Position numbers and translations under genes: made by a program
The notes under the pieces: model-generated
Seen by the model: only the letters and a program-made list of their open reading frames with translations
Told to the model about the DNA's origin: nothing
Database searches by the model: none
Assembly: GCF_023238445.1 (NCBI RefSeq)
Contig: NZ_CP096658.1
Coordinates: 2,604,001 to 2,668,000 of the forward strand
Reading direction: 5' to 3'
Length of the DNA: 64,000 nt
Source of the DNA: Halorussus gelatinilyticus
Lineage (GTDB): Archaea; Halobacteriota; Halobacteria; Halobacteriales; Haladaptataceae
Shown: positions 50,745-60,071 of the stretch, in pieces
Numbering within the stretch: position 1 is the stretch's first letter
Layout of the letters: every line of letters starts with the position of its first letter

Positions 50745-52402
50745 CAGTCGAACCCGGTCGAGACCTCGGCGTCCAACTCGATGGTGTCCAGCACGCGCTC
50801 GGGGTGGGAGTAGTACTCGTTTATCATCGCGGTGAACCGACGGTAGTCCGAGACGCCTCGCTCGCGGAGGTACTGGAGGACGCGCTCGCGGTTGCGGAGT
50901 TCTTTGAGGAGGTCGCTCCGGGACCACCCGCGTTCGTCCTGAATCTCGTCCAGGACGGTGCTGTCGTTGTTCCGGAAGGTGTCCTCGGTCGCGTTCCACG
51001 AGAAGGTCGTCGAGTAGTCGAGGTCGCCGGTCCGCTGGTCGATGCCCTCTATCTCTGCCAGCACGCGGTTGCGGCGCACGCGCTCCTCGCCGACGTAGGT
51101 CAGCGTCTGGACCGACAGGATGTCGAGGCTCTGAATCATCGACCGCGGGACGTTGATGGGTTCGTTTTCGAGTCGGTTGATGACCGTCTGGACCGAGTCG
51201 GCGTGCATCGTCGAGTAGGTCGTGTGGCCCGTGTTCATCGCCTGAAACAGCGTCATCGCCTCCTCGCCGCGGACCTCGCCCACGACGATGTACTCGGGGC
51301 GGTGGCGAAGGGCCGACCGCAACAGGTCGTACATCGTGATGTCGGCGCTCTCGCCCCGGCGCTCGCGCGTGACCGACGACAGCCAGTTGTCGTGGTAGAG
51401 CGCCAACTCGCGGGTGTCCTCGATGGTCAGCACCTTCGAGCGCGGCGGGATGAACATCGAGATGGCGTTCATCGAGGTGGTCTTGCCCGAGGCGGTCCCG
51501 CCCGCGAAGACCAGCGACTTGTTCGACTCGATGGCGAGCCAGAGGTACGCCATCTGGTCGAGGCTGAAGGTCCCGTACTCCACCAAATCGATGGGCGTGA
51601 ACGGCTCGTCGGCGTACTTCCGGATGGTGAACGCCGAACCGCGGGGCGTGACCTCCTCGCCGAGCGCCAACTCCGCGCGCGACCCGTCCGGGAGCGTAGT
51701 CTCGACCACGGGGTCGCCGATGCTGACGTGGCGGCCCGACTGCTGGGCGAGGCGCACGACGAGGTTGTCCAACTCCTCCTCGGCGTAGACGACGTTGGTC
51801 TCGATGTCGGTGTACTCGTCGTGGTAGACGAACAGCGGCAGGTCGTAACCGTCACAGGAGATGTCCTCGATGTGCGGGTCCGCCATCAGCGGGTCCAGCT
51901 TCCCGAACCCGCGGAACGACCGGAAGAGGTAGTAAAAGAGCCGGTAGAAGCTCGCGGCGTCGACCTCGACGCCGTACATCGAGAGGAGTTCTTCGAGTTC
52001 GTCTTTCAGCACGGCCTCGGCGGTGGCCGCGTCGTCGGTGTTTGCACGCGTTTCCCGACGGTGGATGAGCGAGTCGCGGATGTCCGAGAACAGGCGGTCG
52101 AGCAGTTCGGTTTCGAGGTCGTCCAACTCGGGTTCCACGACGTGATACAGGTACTCGTTTTCCGCGTCGTCGTAGTTGATGGAGACGAACGCGAACGGCG
52201 CGTCCACCCAGTAGCGTTCGACCTCCTCGTAGCCCGACAGTCCGGAGAACGTCACCAGCGGCCCGTGTTCGCTGGGGTCGTACTCGTCGGCGTCGATGGT
52301 GGTCCCCCGCAACACCTCGGCGGTCCGACGGAGCGTTCGCTGGAACTCCCGGATTCGAACCCGCACGTCGTCGGTCCACTCGGAGAGAGGCGACTGGGAC
52401 AT
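50744..52402 (-). CDS. Type II/IV secretion system ATPase (pilus assembly, GspE/PilB type)
   Basis: 552 residues from ATG at 52402. N-terminal helical domain to about residue 165, then IEDISCDGYDLPLFVYH, ISIGDPVVETTLPDGSRAEL, Walker A GGTASGKTT at 301-309, Asp box LTIEDTREL and Walker B/His box EYIVVGEVRGEEAMTLFQAMNTGHTTYSTMHAD. It is a hexameric cytoplasmic motor for pilin polymerisation, paired with the downstream double-F protein as in haloarchaeal PilB-PilC loci. No pilin gene is visible beside it. Confidence 0.92.
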   Translation of the reverse strand: MSQSPLSEWTDDVRVRIREFQRTLRRTAEVLRGTTIDADEYDPSEHGPLVTFSGLSGYEEVERYWVDAPFAFVSINYDDAENEYLYHVVEPELDDLETELLDRLFSDIRDSLIHRRETRANTDDAATAEAVLKDELEELLSMYGVEVDAASFYRLFYYLFRSFRGFGKLDPLMADPHIEDISCDGYDLPLFVYHDEYTDIETNVVYAEEELDNLVVRLAQQSGRHVSIGDPVVETTLPDGSRAELALGEEVTPRGSAFTIRKYADEPFTPIDLVEYGTFSLDQMAYLWLAIESNKSLVFAGGTASGKTTSMNAISMFIPPRSKVLTIEDTRELALYHDNWLSSVTRERRGESADITMYDLLRSALRHRPEYIVVGEVRGEEAMTLFQAMNTGHTTYSTMHADSVQTVINRLENEPINVPRSMIQSLDILSVQTLTYVGEERVRRNRVLAEIEGIDQRTGDLDYSTTFSWNATEDTFRNNDSTVLDEIQDERGWSRSDLLKELRNRERVLQYLRERGVSDYRRFTAMINEYYSHPERVLDTIELDAEVSTGFD

Positions 52403-52850
52403 AGTGGTGAATCGCGGGCGGGCACGACCGTTCTCCCGCCCGCGAAGGTTCACGCGCCACGTCACAGCGACGCTACTTAAATTATCGGTCACGCGACGAC
52501 TGGAACGAGGCATCTTTCGGCAGGCTCGACTTCTCCATCCCGGCGCGTGCGGGCGCGGCGCGAACGCGCCGCGTCCTTCCGCGCGAGGGACGAGTAGCGC
52601 AGCGAAGCGAGCAACGCAGGCGGTTGGGGAGGACGAGGTGCGGTCGCGGTGCGGTTGCGGTGCTGTGCGGTTGCGGTAACTCCTGTGTTCAAGCCTGAAG
52701 CTAGCTTCCTCGACGTAGCTGACTCTGTTCCGAAGGAAGCAATTCCCCTAACCCTCGTCACGAACTTCCGTTCCGATTCCCGACCTACGAACCACCCGAC
52801 CTCTCGCCCGTCCCGGTAGTTTTTACTCCCCCGCTTTCGGTGTCTCGCGC
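52403..52850. other. 448-nt gene-free stretch with repeats
   Basis: No credible gene. It contains a 9-bp inverted repeat CGCGGCGCG-AA-CGCGCCGCG (52554-52573) and a degenerate TGCGGT-type repeat (52639-52677) in which a 12-nt unit TGCGGTTGCGGT occurs twice. The promoter of the next gene lies near 52819-52826 (TTTTTAC). Confidence 0.5.
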
Positions 52851-53351
52851 ATGGTATGGGTTCGGTCCGAGTACGCGGGCGAGTTGGCCGTGGTAGCGGC
52901 GTGGCTCTCGGCGCTCCTCCCGTGGAACGTCACCTACTCGACGCTCTCGGGCATCGGGAGCGTCCTGTTCGTCCGCTTCCCGTTCTTTCAGGTCCGGTAC
53001 GTCTTCGGCATCTCCATCTCGAAGGGCGTCGCGGTCCAGACGCCGCTCGGTGCGATGGCGTATCAGGAGGGCCACTCCATCGTCGCCGCGTATCAGGCGT
53101 GGACCGTCGGCGCGGTACTCGTCGGCGCGGCGGTGGCGCTGAGTCTCGCCCTCTATCGGTTCGAGGAGCGCGTCGAGTCGCTCACCGACCCGGTGCGCGC
53201 GATGGGCGGCCTGCTCGCGCTCGCGGCCGTCGTCCTCTCGGCGGCGACGTGGTTGCTCTGGACCGGGCCGTTCCCCGGCCTGCCGATTCCGGTCGGCGTC
53301 GCGTTCCTCTACCTGTTCGGCGGGACGCTCCTCCTCGCGCGCCGGGAGTGA
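52851..53351 (+). CDS. TIGR04206-type membrane protein
   Basis: 166 residues with four helices. VRSEYAGELAVVAAWLSALLPWNVTYS start, an extracellular-looking loop ending in VRYVFG, then three more helices and a basic ending LLLARRE. The pattern matches a haloarchaea-only family of unknown function (TIGR04206). TATA-like TTTTTAC about 28 nt before the ATG supports a leaderless start. Confidence 0.8.
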   Translation: MVWVRSEYAGELAVVAAWLSALLPWNVTYSTLSGIGSVLFVRFPFFQVRYVFGISISKGVAVQTPLGAMAYQEGHSIVAAYQAWTVGAVLVGAAVALSLALYRFEERVESLTDPVRAMGGLLALAAVVLSAATWLLWTGPFPGLPIPVGVAFLYLFGGTLLLARRE

Positions 53352-53441
53352 GTTCCGGCCGGTCGGCGGTCGGCGAGCGCGCCGCTCCGTGACGGAGGAT
53401 TCGGTTGACGGCCCGGCGAGTGGCGAGGGGGTGCAGAAAAC

Positions 53442-53447
53442 TTATAT
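53442..53447 (+). promoter_or_regulatory. TATA box of the 50-aa protein gene
   Basis: TTATAT, about 27 nt before the ATG at 53471; leaderless start likely. Confidence 0.6.
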
Positions 53448-53470
53448 CAGTGACAGTTGACCGCCCGAAC

Positions 53471-53623
53471 ATGGACGGAGACGGCAGCGGCGGATTCGGC
53501 GGGATGGACGGCGACATCACCGGAGAGAACAACTCGCCGCTGTTGACCGACGGCCTGAAGGCGATACTGGTCCTCGTTGGATTTCTCGTGGTCTTCTTCC
53601 TCCTGCTCGTCCTGCTGGGGTAG
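53471..53623 (+). CDS. 50-aa single-helix membrane protein
   Basis: 50 residues: Gly/Asp-rich N-terminus (DGDGSGGFGGMDGDITGENNS) and one long C-terminal helix (ILVLVGFLVVFFLLLVLLG). Strong TATA box at the leaderless distance. Typical of short haloarchaeal tail-anchored proteins; function unknown. Confidence 0.75.
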   Translation: MDGDGSGGFGGMDGDITGENNSPLLTDGLKAILVLVGFLVVFFLLLVLLG

Positions 53624-53799
53624 CGCGGCGACCGTTCGAGCCTGACGACCCTTTCGAGCGGGGGCTGACGCGAGGAGCACGCCGAGATATAACCGAATCG
53701 ACTGGTTTCCGGCAGGGTAATTCGGACTTTCTTCGAGCGGTCCGCGTCCTGCCAGTGGCGTTACGTTCATGACGCGCCGGACCGTAGGTGGGGTACGGA

Positions 53800-54273
53800 A
53801 TGAGGCGCGACTACTTCACGCTGGATGTCCGGAACGTTGATTGGGTCGAGGAGGACGCCGAAGCCAAGAAACCGACGGTAATCATCGACTTCGAGGGTCC
53901 CTCTTCGACGCTCCGCGAGCGCCTCACGGGGACAGACGACGAACTGCTCGACGCCGAGGAGACCGACGTGGCCTTCCGGCTTCAGGGTCCCGTGGACGAC
54001 GACGACACCACGGGCGTCGTCAGCGTCACGAACCGCATTACGGGTGACTTCGTGCTCGAACTCAACGAGGACGCCGACGACGTGCTGAAGTTCATCACCG
54101 CGGCCCGCGAGTACGGGAAATCGACCGGGGACATGGACGGGCGCTACCACGTCGAAATCAGCATCAACGGCGACGACCTCGTGGAGTACGACAAGAGTAC
54201 CTTCCTCGTCTACAACGACGAGGGGAACCTCCTGCGCCAGCACAGTCTCATCCCGAGCGGCGTCGAACTCTGA
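53800..54273 (+). CDS. DUF5793 family protein
   Basis: 157 residues from ATG at 53800. RRDYFTLDVRNVDWVEEDAEAKKPTVIIDFEGPSSTL, then acidic strand-rich segments and a conserved-looking core FVLELNEDADDVLKFITAAREYG. No signal, membrane segment or catalytic motif. DUF5793 is restricted to haloarchaea; function unknown. Confidence 0.85.
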   Translation: MRRDYFTLDVRNVDWVEEDAEAKKPTVIIDFEGPSSTLRERLTGTDDELLDAEETDVAFRLQGPVDDDDTTGVVSVTNRITGDFVLELNEDADDVLKFITAAREYGKSTGDMDGRYHVEISINGDDLVEYDKSTFLVYNDEGNLLRQHSLIPSGVEL

Positions 54274-54362
54274 GTCCCCGCCGCGCCGCTCGTCGGCGAC
54301 TCGTACCTCCACCTGACCACTTCGGAATCGACGACTCGATAGCTCTCGGTCCGCCGAACTGC

Positions 54363-54476
54363 TCAGAACGACCCGAACAGCAGCATGAACGCGAGACCGA
54401 TGGCGGCTAGCAGTATGATTCCCCAGAGAACGATGTCGAACAACCCTTGCGGGTCGGTGATGTCCGGAAACTCCAT
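54363..54476 (-). CDS. 37-aa single-helix microprotein
   Basis: 37 codons: MEFPDITDPQGLFDIVLWG then a hydrophobic helix (IILLAAIGLAFMLLFGSF). A TATA-like TATACT lies about 26-28 nt before the ATG on the minus strand, the leaderless layout of many genes here. Acidic N-terminus and Trp at the helix start are typical of membrane microproteins. Confidence 0.6.
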   Translation of the reverse strand: MEFPDITDPQGLFDIVLWGIILLAAIGLAFMLLFGSF

Positions 54477-54587
54477 ACTTTGAGGTATGTCGGACGGGAG
54501 TATATCTTTCCTTGGGATTCGACCGAGCGGTTCGAGCGCCGTATCGAATCGCGGAAAGCTAAGTGTCCGCGGGCGTCACGTCTCGGT

Positions 54588-55949
54588 ATGAGTCTCTTCG
54601 GGACCGCGGGCATCCGCGGGAGCGCAGTCGAGACGGTGACGCCGGAACTCGCGCTGGCGGTCGGCCGGGCCGCCGGCCGCGACGGGGCGGAGTTCGTCGT
54701 CGCCCGAGACGGACGTGAGACGGGAACCGCCCTCGCGGCCGCGATGGAGGCCGGACTCGAAAGCGCGGGCGCGGACGTCCGCCGGGCGGGCCAGCTCCCG
54801 ACCCCGGCGCTGGCGTTCGCTTCGCAGGGTCGTCGGGGCGCGATGCTGACCGCGAGTCACAACCCGCCGACCGACAACGGCATCAAACTCTTCGCCGACG
54901 GCGAGGAGTACGACCGCGACGCCGAGCGGACCGTCGATTCGCGCGTCGAGGCCGACGACCCGCCGGTCGCGTGGGACCGGTGGGGAGACAGCGAGCGCGT
55001 GAGCGTCCTCGACGACTACCGCGACGCAGTGGTCGCGTACGCGCAGCAACAGGGCGCGCCCCTCGACGGACTGCGCGTCGTGGTCGATTGCGGCAACGGG
55101 ATGGCCGCCGTGGCGACCCCGCAGGTCCTCCGGGCGCTCGGCGCGGAGGTCGTCACTCTGAACGCGAACGTGGACGGTCACTTCCCCGGCCGCGATAGCA
55201 AGCCGACCCCCGAGACGCTCGAAGACCTCCGGGAGTTCCTCCGCGCGGACCCCGAGGCGGACCTCGGCATCGGGCACGACGGCGACGCCGACCGCATCGT
55301 AATCGTGGACGCGGACGGCGACGTCGTCCACGAGGACACCGTGGTCGCGGTTCTCGCGGCCCACTACACCGACCGGAGCGACGCGGGCGACCCCGTGGTC
55401 GTGACGACACCGAACGCCTCGGGGCGAATCGACGAGCGGGTCGAGGAGTCGGGGGGTCGCGTCGAGCGCGTCCGGCTCGGGGCGCTCCACGAGGGCATCG
55501 CCGCGGCGCGCGCCGACGGCGACGACGACACCGAGGTCGTCTTCGCGGCCGAACCGTGGAAGCACGTCCACACCCAGTTCGGCGGGTGGATAGACGGCGT
55601 GACTAGCGCCGCGGTCATCTCCCGACTCGTCGCCGACGCGGGCGGTCTCGCACCCCTCCGCGAACCCGTCACCGAGCGCCCCTACCGGAAGGTCAGCGTC
55701 TCGTGTCCCGACGACGCGAAGGCGGCCGTGATGGAGCGACTGGAGACAACGATTCCCGAGACGTTCCCCGACGCCGAGGTGGCGACCGAGTACGGCGTCC
55801 GGGCGACCCTGCCCGACGCGTCGTGGGTGCTGGTCCGGCCGAGCGGGACCGAACCCTACGTTCGCATCTACGCCGAGAGCGACGATGTGGACGCGCTGGT
55901 GGCGACGGCGAGCGACGCCGTGGAGGAAGCGGTTGACGCGGAGTCCTGA
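54588..55949 (+). CDS. glmM: Phosphoglucosamine/phosphopentomutase family protein
   Basis: 453 residues from ATG at 54588. Four-domain alpha-D-phosphohexomutase: catalytic serine in TASHNPPTDNG near residue 90, metal loop GHDGDADRI near 225, sugar-binding loop AAEPWKHVH near 320 and phosphate loop RPSGTEPYVRIY near 415. Isomerises sugar 1- and 6-phosphates; archaeal members may act on glucosamine or pentose phosphates. The nucleoside-import genes downstream make a phosphopentomutase role for ribose 1-phosphate possible. Confidence 0.88.
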   Translation: MSLFGTAGIRGSAVETVTPELALAVGRAAGRDGAEFVVARDGRETGTALAAAMEAGLESAGADVRRAGQLPTPALAFASQGRRGAMLTASHNPPTDNGIKLFADGEEYDRDAERTVDSRVEADDPPVAWDRWGDSERVSVLDDYRDAVVAYAQQQGAPLDGLRVVVDCGNGMAAVATPQVLRALGAEVVTLNANVDGHFPGRDSKPTPETLEDLREFLRADPEADLGIGHDGDADRIVIVDADGDVVHEDTVVAVLAAHYTDRSDAGDPVVVTTPNASGRIDERVEESGGRVERVRLGALHEGIAAARADGDDDTEVVFAAEPWKHVHTQFGGWIDGVTSAAVISRLVADAGGLAPLREPVTERPYRKVSVSCPDDAKAAVMERLETTIPETFPDAEVATEYGVRATLPDASWVLVRPSGTEPYVRIYAESDDVDALVATASDAVEEAVDAES

Positions 55950-56077
55950 GGGAAACGACGACGCAACGTTCCGAGAGAGCTGTCCGTACGGAGGCGGAAA
56001 ACCGAGGGCTTCGCCGGCGAAACCTTGGATGAGAGTCACTTCTGTCCGTATTTTCCATGGTTTTTGATTTTGAAGCG

Positions 56078-56087
56078 ACGGTTTTAT
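56078..56087 (+). promoter_or_regulatory. TATA box of the first BMP gene
   Basis: GGTTTTATCA about 33 nt before the ATG at 56116; predicts a leader of a few nt. Confidence 0.55.
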
Positions 56088-56115
56088 CACGAACTGCCGA
56101 ACTGAATACGGTAAG

Positions 56116-57216
56116 ATGGAGAAAATCGACGCGGGTAGACGGCGGATGCTCAAAGTAGGCGGCGCTGGCCTGCTCGGAACCGGACTCGCAGGTTGCATCG
56201 GCGGCGGTGGCGGCGGCGGTGGCGGTTCGACGACCAACGTCGGCATGGTGTACGCGACGGGCGGTCTCGGCGACAACTCCTTCAACGACATGGCCCACAA
56301 GGGCGTTACGCGCGCCGAAGAGGAGTTCTCGGTCAAGTCGAAGGACACCGAGCCGTCGAGTCCGAGCGACGTGGCGGCGCTCCAGAAGAAGCTCGCCCGG
56401 TCGACCAACCCTGACTACGAACTCATCTCCTGCATCGGCTTCGTGCAGACGACCGCGCTGAAGAAGAACGCCAAGAATTTCTCCGACCAGAAGTTCATGG
56501 TCGTGGACTCGGTCGTCGAGCAGGACAACGTGTCGAGCTACACGTTCAAGGAACACCAAGGCTCGTTCCAGGTCGGTCACCTCGCGGGTCTGCTGACCTC
56601 GAAGGACTTCCAGACCACGGCGTCCGCGGAGGGAACCGAGGTCAAGGCCTCGACCAACGGCGACCTGAAGGTCGGGTTCGTCGGCGGCAAAGAGGTCCCG
56701 CTCATCAAGAAGTTCGAGGCGGGATTCAAGGCCGGCGTCAAGCACGCCAACTCGGACGTGAAGGTCACCTCCGCGTACGTGGGCGGGTGGAGCGACCCCG
56801 GCAAGGGCCAGTCCATCGCCAACTCGATGTACGAGAGCGGTGCCGACATCGTTTACCACTCCGCGGGCGGCAGCGGTAACGGCGTCTTCAAGGCGGCCCA
56901 GAACAAGGGTCGCTACGCCATCGGCGTGGACTCCGACCAGTCCAAGAGCCTCCCGAAGTACAGCAACGTCGTCCTCGCCAGCATGGTCAAGCACGTGGAC
57001 AACGCCGTCTACCGGTCGGTCAAGCGCACCGTCAACGGGAACTTCGACGGCGGTTCGATTCACAGCCTCGGTCTGAAGAAGGACGGCGTCGAGGCCGTCT
57101 ACGGGAACAAGATCGGCTCCGAGATTCCCGACTCCGTCAAGTCGAAACTCGACTCCTCGCGGAAGAAGATCGTGAACGGCGACATCACGGTCCCGACCAA
57201 GCCCAAGAACGTCTGA
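56116..57216 (+). CDS. BMP family substrate-binding lipoprotein
   Basis: 366 residues. Tat-like RRRMLKVGG signal with lipobox LAGC at residue 27, a poly-Gly spacer, then the basic membrane protein (PnrA/Med-like) fold: VGMVYATGGLGDNSFNDMAHKGV, ISCIGFVQTTALKKNAKNF, VGFVGGKEVPLIKKFEAGFKAGVKH and IGVDSDQSK. These proteins bind nucleosides for ABC importers. It is a close paralog of the protein encoded next. Confidence 0.92.
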   Translation: MEKIDAGRRRMLKVGGAGLLGTGLAGCIGGGGGGGGGSTTNVGMVYATGGLGDNSFNDMAHKGVTRAEEEFSVKSKDTEPSSPSDVAALQKKLARSTNPDYELISCIGFVQTTALKKNAKNFSDQKFMVVDSVVEQDNVSSYTFKEHQGSFQVGHLAGLLTSKDFQTTASAEGTEVKASTNGDLKVGFVGGKEVPLIKKFEAGFKAGVKHANSDVKVTSAYVGGWSDPGKGQSIANSMYESGADIVYHSAGGSGNGVFKAAQNKGRYAIGVDSDQSKSLPKYSNVVLASMVKHVDNAVYRSVKRTVNGNFDGGSIHSLGLKKDGVEAVYGNKIGSEIPDSVKSKLDSSRKKIVNGDITVPTKPKNV

Positions 57217-57304
57217 AACCAGACGTATCGACGCTCTTCTTTCGGTTTCCGTTCGGAGTGCGGGCAAGAAAGCATCGCATTCATCACCCTCGACGCTGAA
57301 CGTG

Positions 57305-58384
57305 ATGGGTATGCGGGGGAACAACAAACGGCGACGTCGGTTTCTGCAAGCAGTGGGCGGGGCGGCCGCGTTCGGGACGGTCGGACGCTTACAGGACCCG
57401 ACCAACGTCGGGATGGTGTACGCCACCGGCGGACTGGGGGACAACTCGTTCAACGACATGGCCCACAACGGGGTCCAGCGGGCGGCCGAGAACTTCGCGG
57501 TGAAGTTCCAGAACGCGGAACCGGGGAGTCCGAGCGACGTGGCGACGCTCCAGCGGCGGTTCGCTCGCTCGCGGAACCCCGACTACGAACTCATCTGTTG
57601 CATCGGCTTCGTGCAGGCCGAGGCGCTCCGGCGCAACGCACAGCGGTTCTCCGACCAGAAGTTCATGGTCGTGGACACCGTGGTCGAGCGCCCGAACGTC
57701 GCCAGTTACGTCTTCAAGGAGCATCTGGGGTCGTTCCAGGTCGGCCACCTCGCGGGGCTGATGACGACGATGGACTTCAGCGCGGGCGGCGGACGGACCA
57801 ACGACCAGACCACGGTCGGGTTCGTCGGCGGCAAGGAGATTCCGCTCATCAAGAAGTTCGAGGCGGGGTATCTGGCGGGCGTCCAGCACGCGAACCCGGA
57901 CGTGAACGTCCTCACGGCGTACGCCGGCGCGTGGAGCGACCCGGCGCAGGGCCAGTCCATCGCCAACTCGATGTACCAGAACGGCGCCGACATCATCTAC
58001 CACGCCGCGGGCGGCACCGGGACGGGCGTGTTCAAGGCGGCCCAGAGCAACGAGCGCTACGCCATCGGCGTGGACGCCGACCAGTCCAGAAGCCTGCCGA
58101 AGTACGCCGACGTGATTCTGGCGAGCATGGTCAAGCACGTGGACGAGGCCGTCTTCCGGTCCATCCGGCGGGTCACGAACGGCAACTTCCAAGGCGGAAC
58201 CGTCAACGAACTCGGTCTCGAACGGAACGGCGTCGAAGCCGTCTACAGCAAGGCGCTGGAGTCCCAGATTCCACAGGAGGTCAAGTCGGCGCTCCAGCAG
58301 TCCGAGCGGAAGATCGTGAACGGCGAAATCGAGGTGCCGACGAAGCCGTCGAACGTCGGGCAGGCGACGACCACCACCCAGTAG
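57305..58384 (+). CDS. BMP family substrate-binding protein, paralog without lipobox
   Basis: 359 residues from ATG at 57305 (GTG 57302 and ATG 57311 also possible). Strongly similar to the preceding protein throughout (VYATGGLGDNSFNDMAHNGVQRA; VGFVGGKEIPLIKKFEAGYLAGVQHANPDV), but its signal KRRRRFLQAVGGAAAFG has no cysteine, so it may be released or held by another means. Substrate probably a nucleoside. It has its own intergenic region (88 nt). Confidence 0.9.
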   Translation: MGMRGNNKRRRRFLQAVGGAAAFGTVGRLQDPTNVGMVYATGGLGDNSFNDMAHNGVQRAAENFAVKFQNAEPGSPSDVATLQRRFARSRNPDYELICCIGFVQAEALRRNAQRFSDQKFMVVDTVVERPNVASYVFKEHLGSFQVGHLAGLMTTMDFSAGGGRTNDQTTVGFVGGKEIPLIKKFEAGYLAGVQHANPDVNVLTAYAGAWSDPAQGQSIANSMYQNGADIIYHAAGGTGTGVFKAAQSNERYAIGVDADQSRSLPKYADVILASMVKHVDEAVFRSIRRVTNGNFQGGTVNELGLERNGVEAVYSKALESQIPQEVKSALQQSERKIVNGEIEVPTKPSNVGQATTTTQ

Positions 58385-58478
58385 CGCCGACCGGAGTTCG
58401 ACGCGGTGAACGGGAGAAACGCCGAATTACGGCTTCGAGAACACGTATTCTCCCTGAAATCTCTTTCACAAATCCGGG

Positions 58479-58487
58479 TCGCTTAAA
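58479..58487 (+). promoter_or_regulatory. TATA box of the nucleoside ABC transporter operon
   Basis: CGCTTAAAC about 32 nt before the ATG at 58515, so the ATPase-permease operon probably has its own transcript separate from the BMP genes. Confidence 0.5.
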
Positions 58488-58514
58488 CGGGCAGGCGAAG
58501 AACACCGACGCAAG

Positions 58515-60071
58515 ATGAGCGTAGCCGTCCACCTACAGGGGATCACCAAGCGATTCCCCGGCGTCGTCGCCAACGACGAGGTCGATCTCGAAGTCGGGGA
58601 GGGGAGCGTCCACGCCCTCCTCGGCGAAAACGGCGCTGGTAAGACGACGCTGATGAACGTACTGTACGGTCTCTATCAACCGGAGGGAGGGACCGTCCAC
58701 CTTCACGGCGAACCTCGGGAGTTCCACACCCCGCGGGACGCCATCGACGCCGGAATCGGGATGATACACCAGCACTTCATGCTGGTCGATACCCTGACCA
58801 CGGCCGAGAACATCGTCCTCGGACACGAACCCCGCAAGTGGGGCGGACTCGCCATGGACCGCAAGCAGGCCCGAGAGGACGTCCGGGAGTTGAGCGAACG
58901 GTACGGCTTCGACGTGGACCCGACCGCCCGCATCGAGGACGTTGGCGTCGGCGTCCAACAGCGCGTCGAAATCCTGAAGGCGCTGTACGGCGGCGCGGAC
59001 GTGCTGATTCTCGACGAACCGACCGCGGTGCTGACGCCCCAAGAAGTCGAGGACCTGTTCGGCGTGTTCGACGAGTTGGCGGCCGAGGACAAGACCATCA
59101 TCTTCATCACGCACAAGTTGGGCGAGGCGATGGAGGCCGCAGACGACATCACCGTCCTCCGGGACGGCAAGAACGTCGGGACCGTGGACGCCGACGCGAC
59201 GACCCGCGAGGAACTCGCCGAACTGATGGTCGGCCGGGAGGTCCTGCTGGAGGCCGAGAAGGACCGCGTGGAACGGGGCGACGTGGGCCTGTCGGTGTCG
59301 AACCTCCGGGTCACCGACGACCGGGGCGTCGAGCAGGTCGGCGGCGTGGACCTGACCGCCCGCGAGGGCGAGGTGTTCGGCATCGCGGGCGTGGACGGCA
59401 ACGGCCAGTCGGAACTCGTGGAAGCCGTCACCGGTCTCAGGACGCCGGAGGAGGGGACGGTCTCGCTCCACGGCCGGGACGTGACCGACCTCTCGCGGCG
59501 CGAGCGCATCGACGCCGGGATGGCCTACGTACCCGAGGACCGCCAAGCGCGCGGCCTCGTCATGGAGTTCGACCTCGTCGAGAACGGCCTGCTCGGGAGC
59601 CAGCACACCGCGGAGTTCGCCGAGGGCGGGCGCATCGACTGGGACCGCACCCGCGGCCACGCCGAGGACATCATCGAGGAGTACGACGTGCGCCCGCCGA
59701 ACGCCGACGCCGACGCCGAGTCGCTGTCGGGGGGAAACCAGCAGAAGTTCGTCGTCGGCCGGGAGTTCGCCCGCGACCCGGAGGTCGTGGTCGCGTCGCA
59801 CCCGACCCGCGGCGTGGACGTGGGGAGCATCGAGTTCATCCACGAGCGCATCCTCGACCTGCGGCGCGAGGGCAAGTCCATCCTGCTGGTCTCCTCGAAA
59901 CTCGACGAGGTCCAACAGCTCTCGGACCGCCTCGGCGTGATGTACGAGGGCGAAATCGTGGACGTGGTGGACCCCGACCGCGTGACCGAGGAGGAACTCG
60001 GTCTGCTGATGGCGGGCCAGACGCCCGAGGACGCCCCGAGCATCGCCGACGCCCCCGGAGGTGAGCGATGA
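58515..60071 (+). CDS. ABC importer ATPase with two NBDs (nucleoside type)
   Basis: 518 residues. First NBD: Walker A GENGAGKTT near residue 38, Q-loop HQHFMLVDT, VGVQQRVEILKAL in place of a canonical signature, ILDEPTAVLTP. Second NBD: degenerate Walker A GVDGNGQSE and a good signature LSGGNQQK. This asymmetric RbsA-like layout is typical for BMP-linked nucleoside importers. Overlaps the first permease gene by 4 nt. Confidence 0.93.
   Translation: MSVAVHLQGITKRFPGVVANDEVDLEVGEGSVHALLGENGAGKTTLMNVLYGLYQPEGGTVHLHGEPREFHTPRDAIDAGIGMIHQHFMLVDTLTTAENIVLGHEPRKWGGLAMDRKQAREDVRELSERYGFDVDPTARIEDVGVGVQQRVEILKALYGGADVLILDEPTAVLTPQEVEDLFGVFDELAAEDKTIIFITHKLGEAMEAADDITVLRDGKNVGTVDADATTREELAELMVGREVLLEAEKDRVERGDVGLSVSNLRVTDDRGVEQVGGVDLTAREGEVFGIAGVDGNGQSELVEAVTGLRTPEEGTVSLHGRDVTDLSRRERIDAGMAYVPEDRQARGLVMEFDLVENGLLGSQHTAEFAEGGRIDWDRTRGHAEDIIEEYDVRPPNADADAESLSGGNQQKFVVGREFARDPEVVVASHPTRGVDVGSIEFIHERILDLRREGKSILLVSSKLDEVQQLSDRLGVMYEGEIVDVVDPDRVTEEELGLLMAGQTPEDAPSIADAPGGER

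Noticed and set aside
50804-52480. 558-codon open frame antisense to the pilus ATPase
   Set aside because: Shadow of the ATPase codon pattern; composition is His/Arg/Val-rich with no domain.
58533-59915. Long open frame antisense to the nucleoside ABC ATPase
   Set aside because: The sense strand encodes intact Walker and signature motifs; the antisense protein matches no family.
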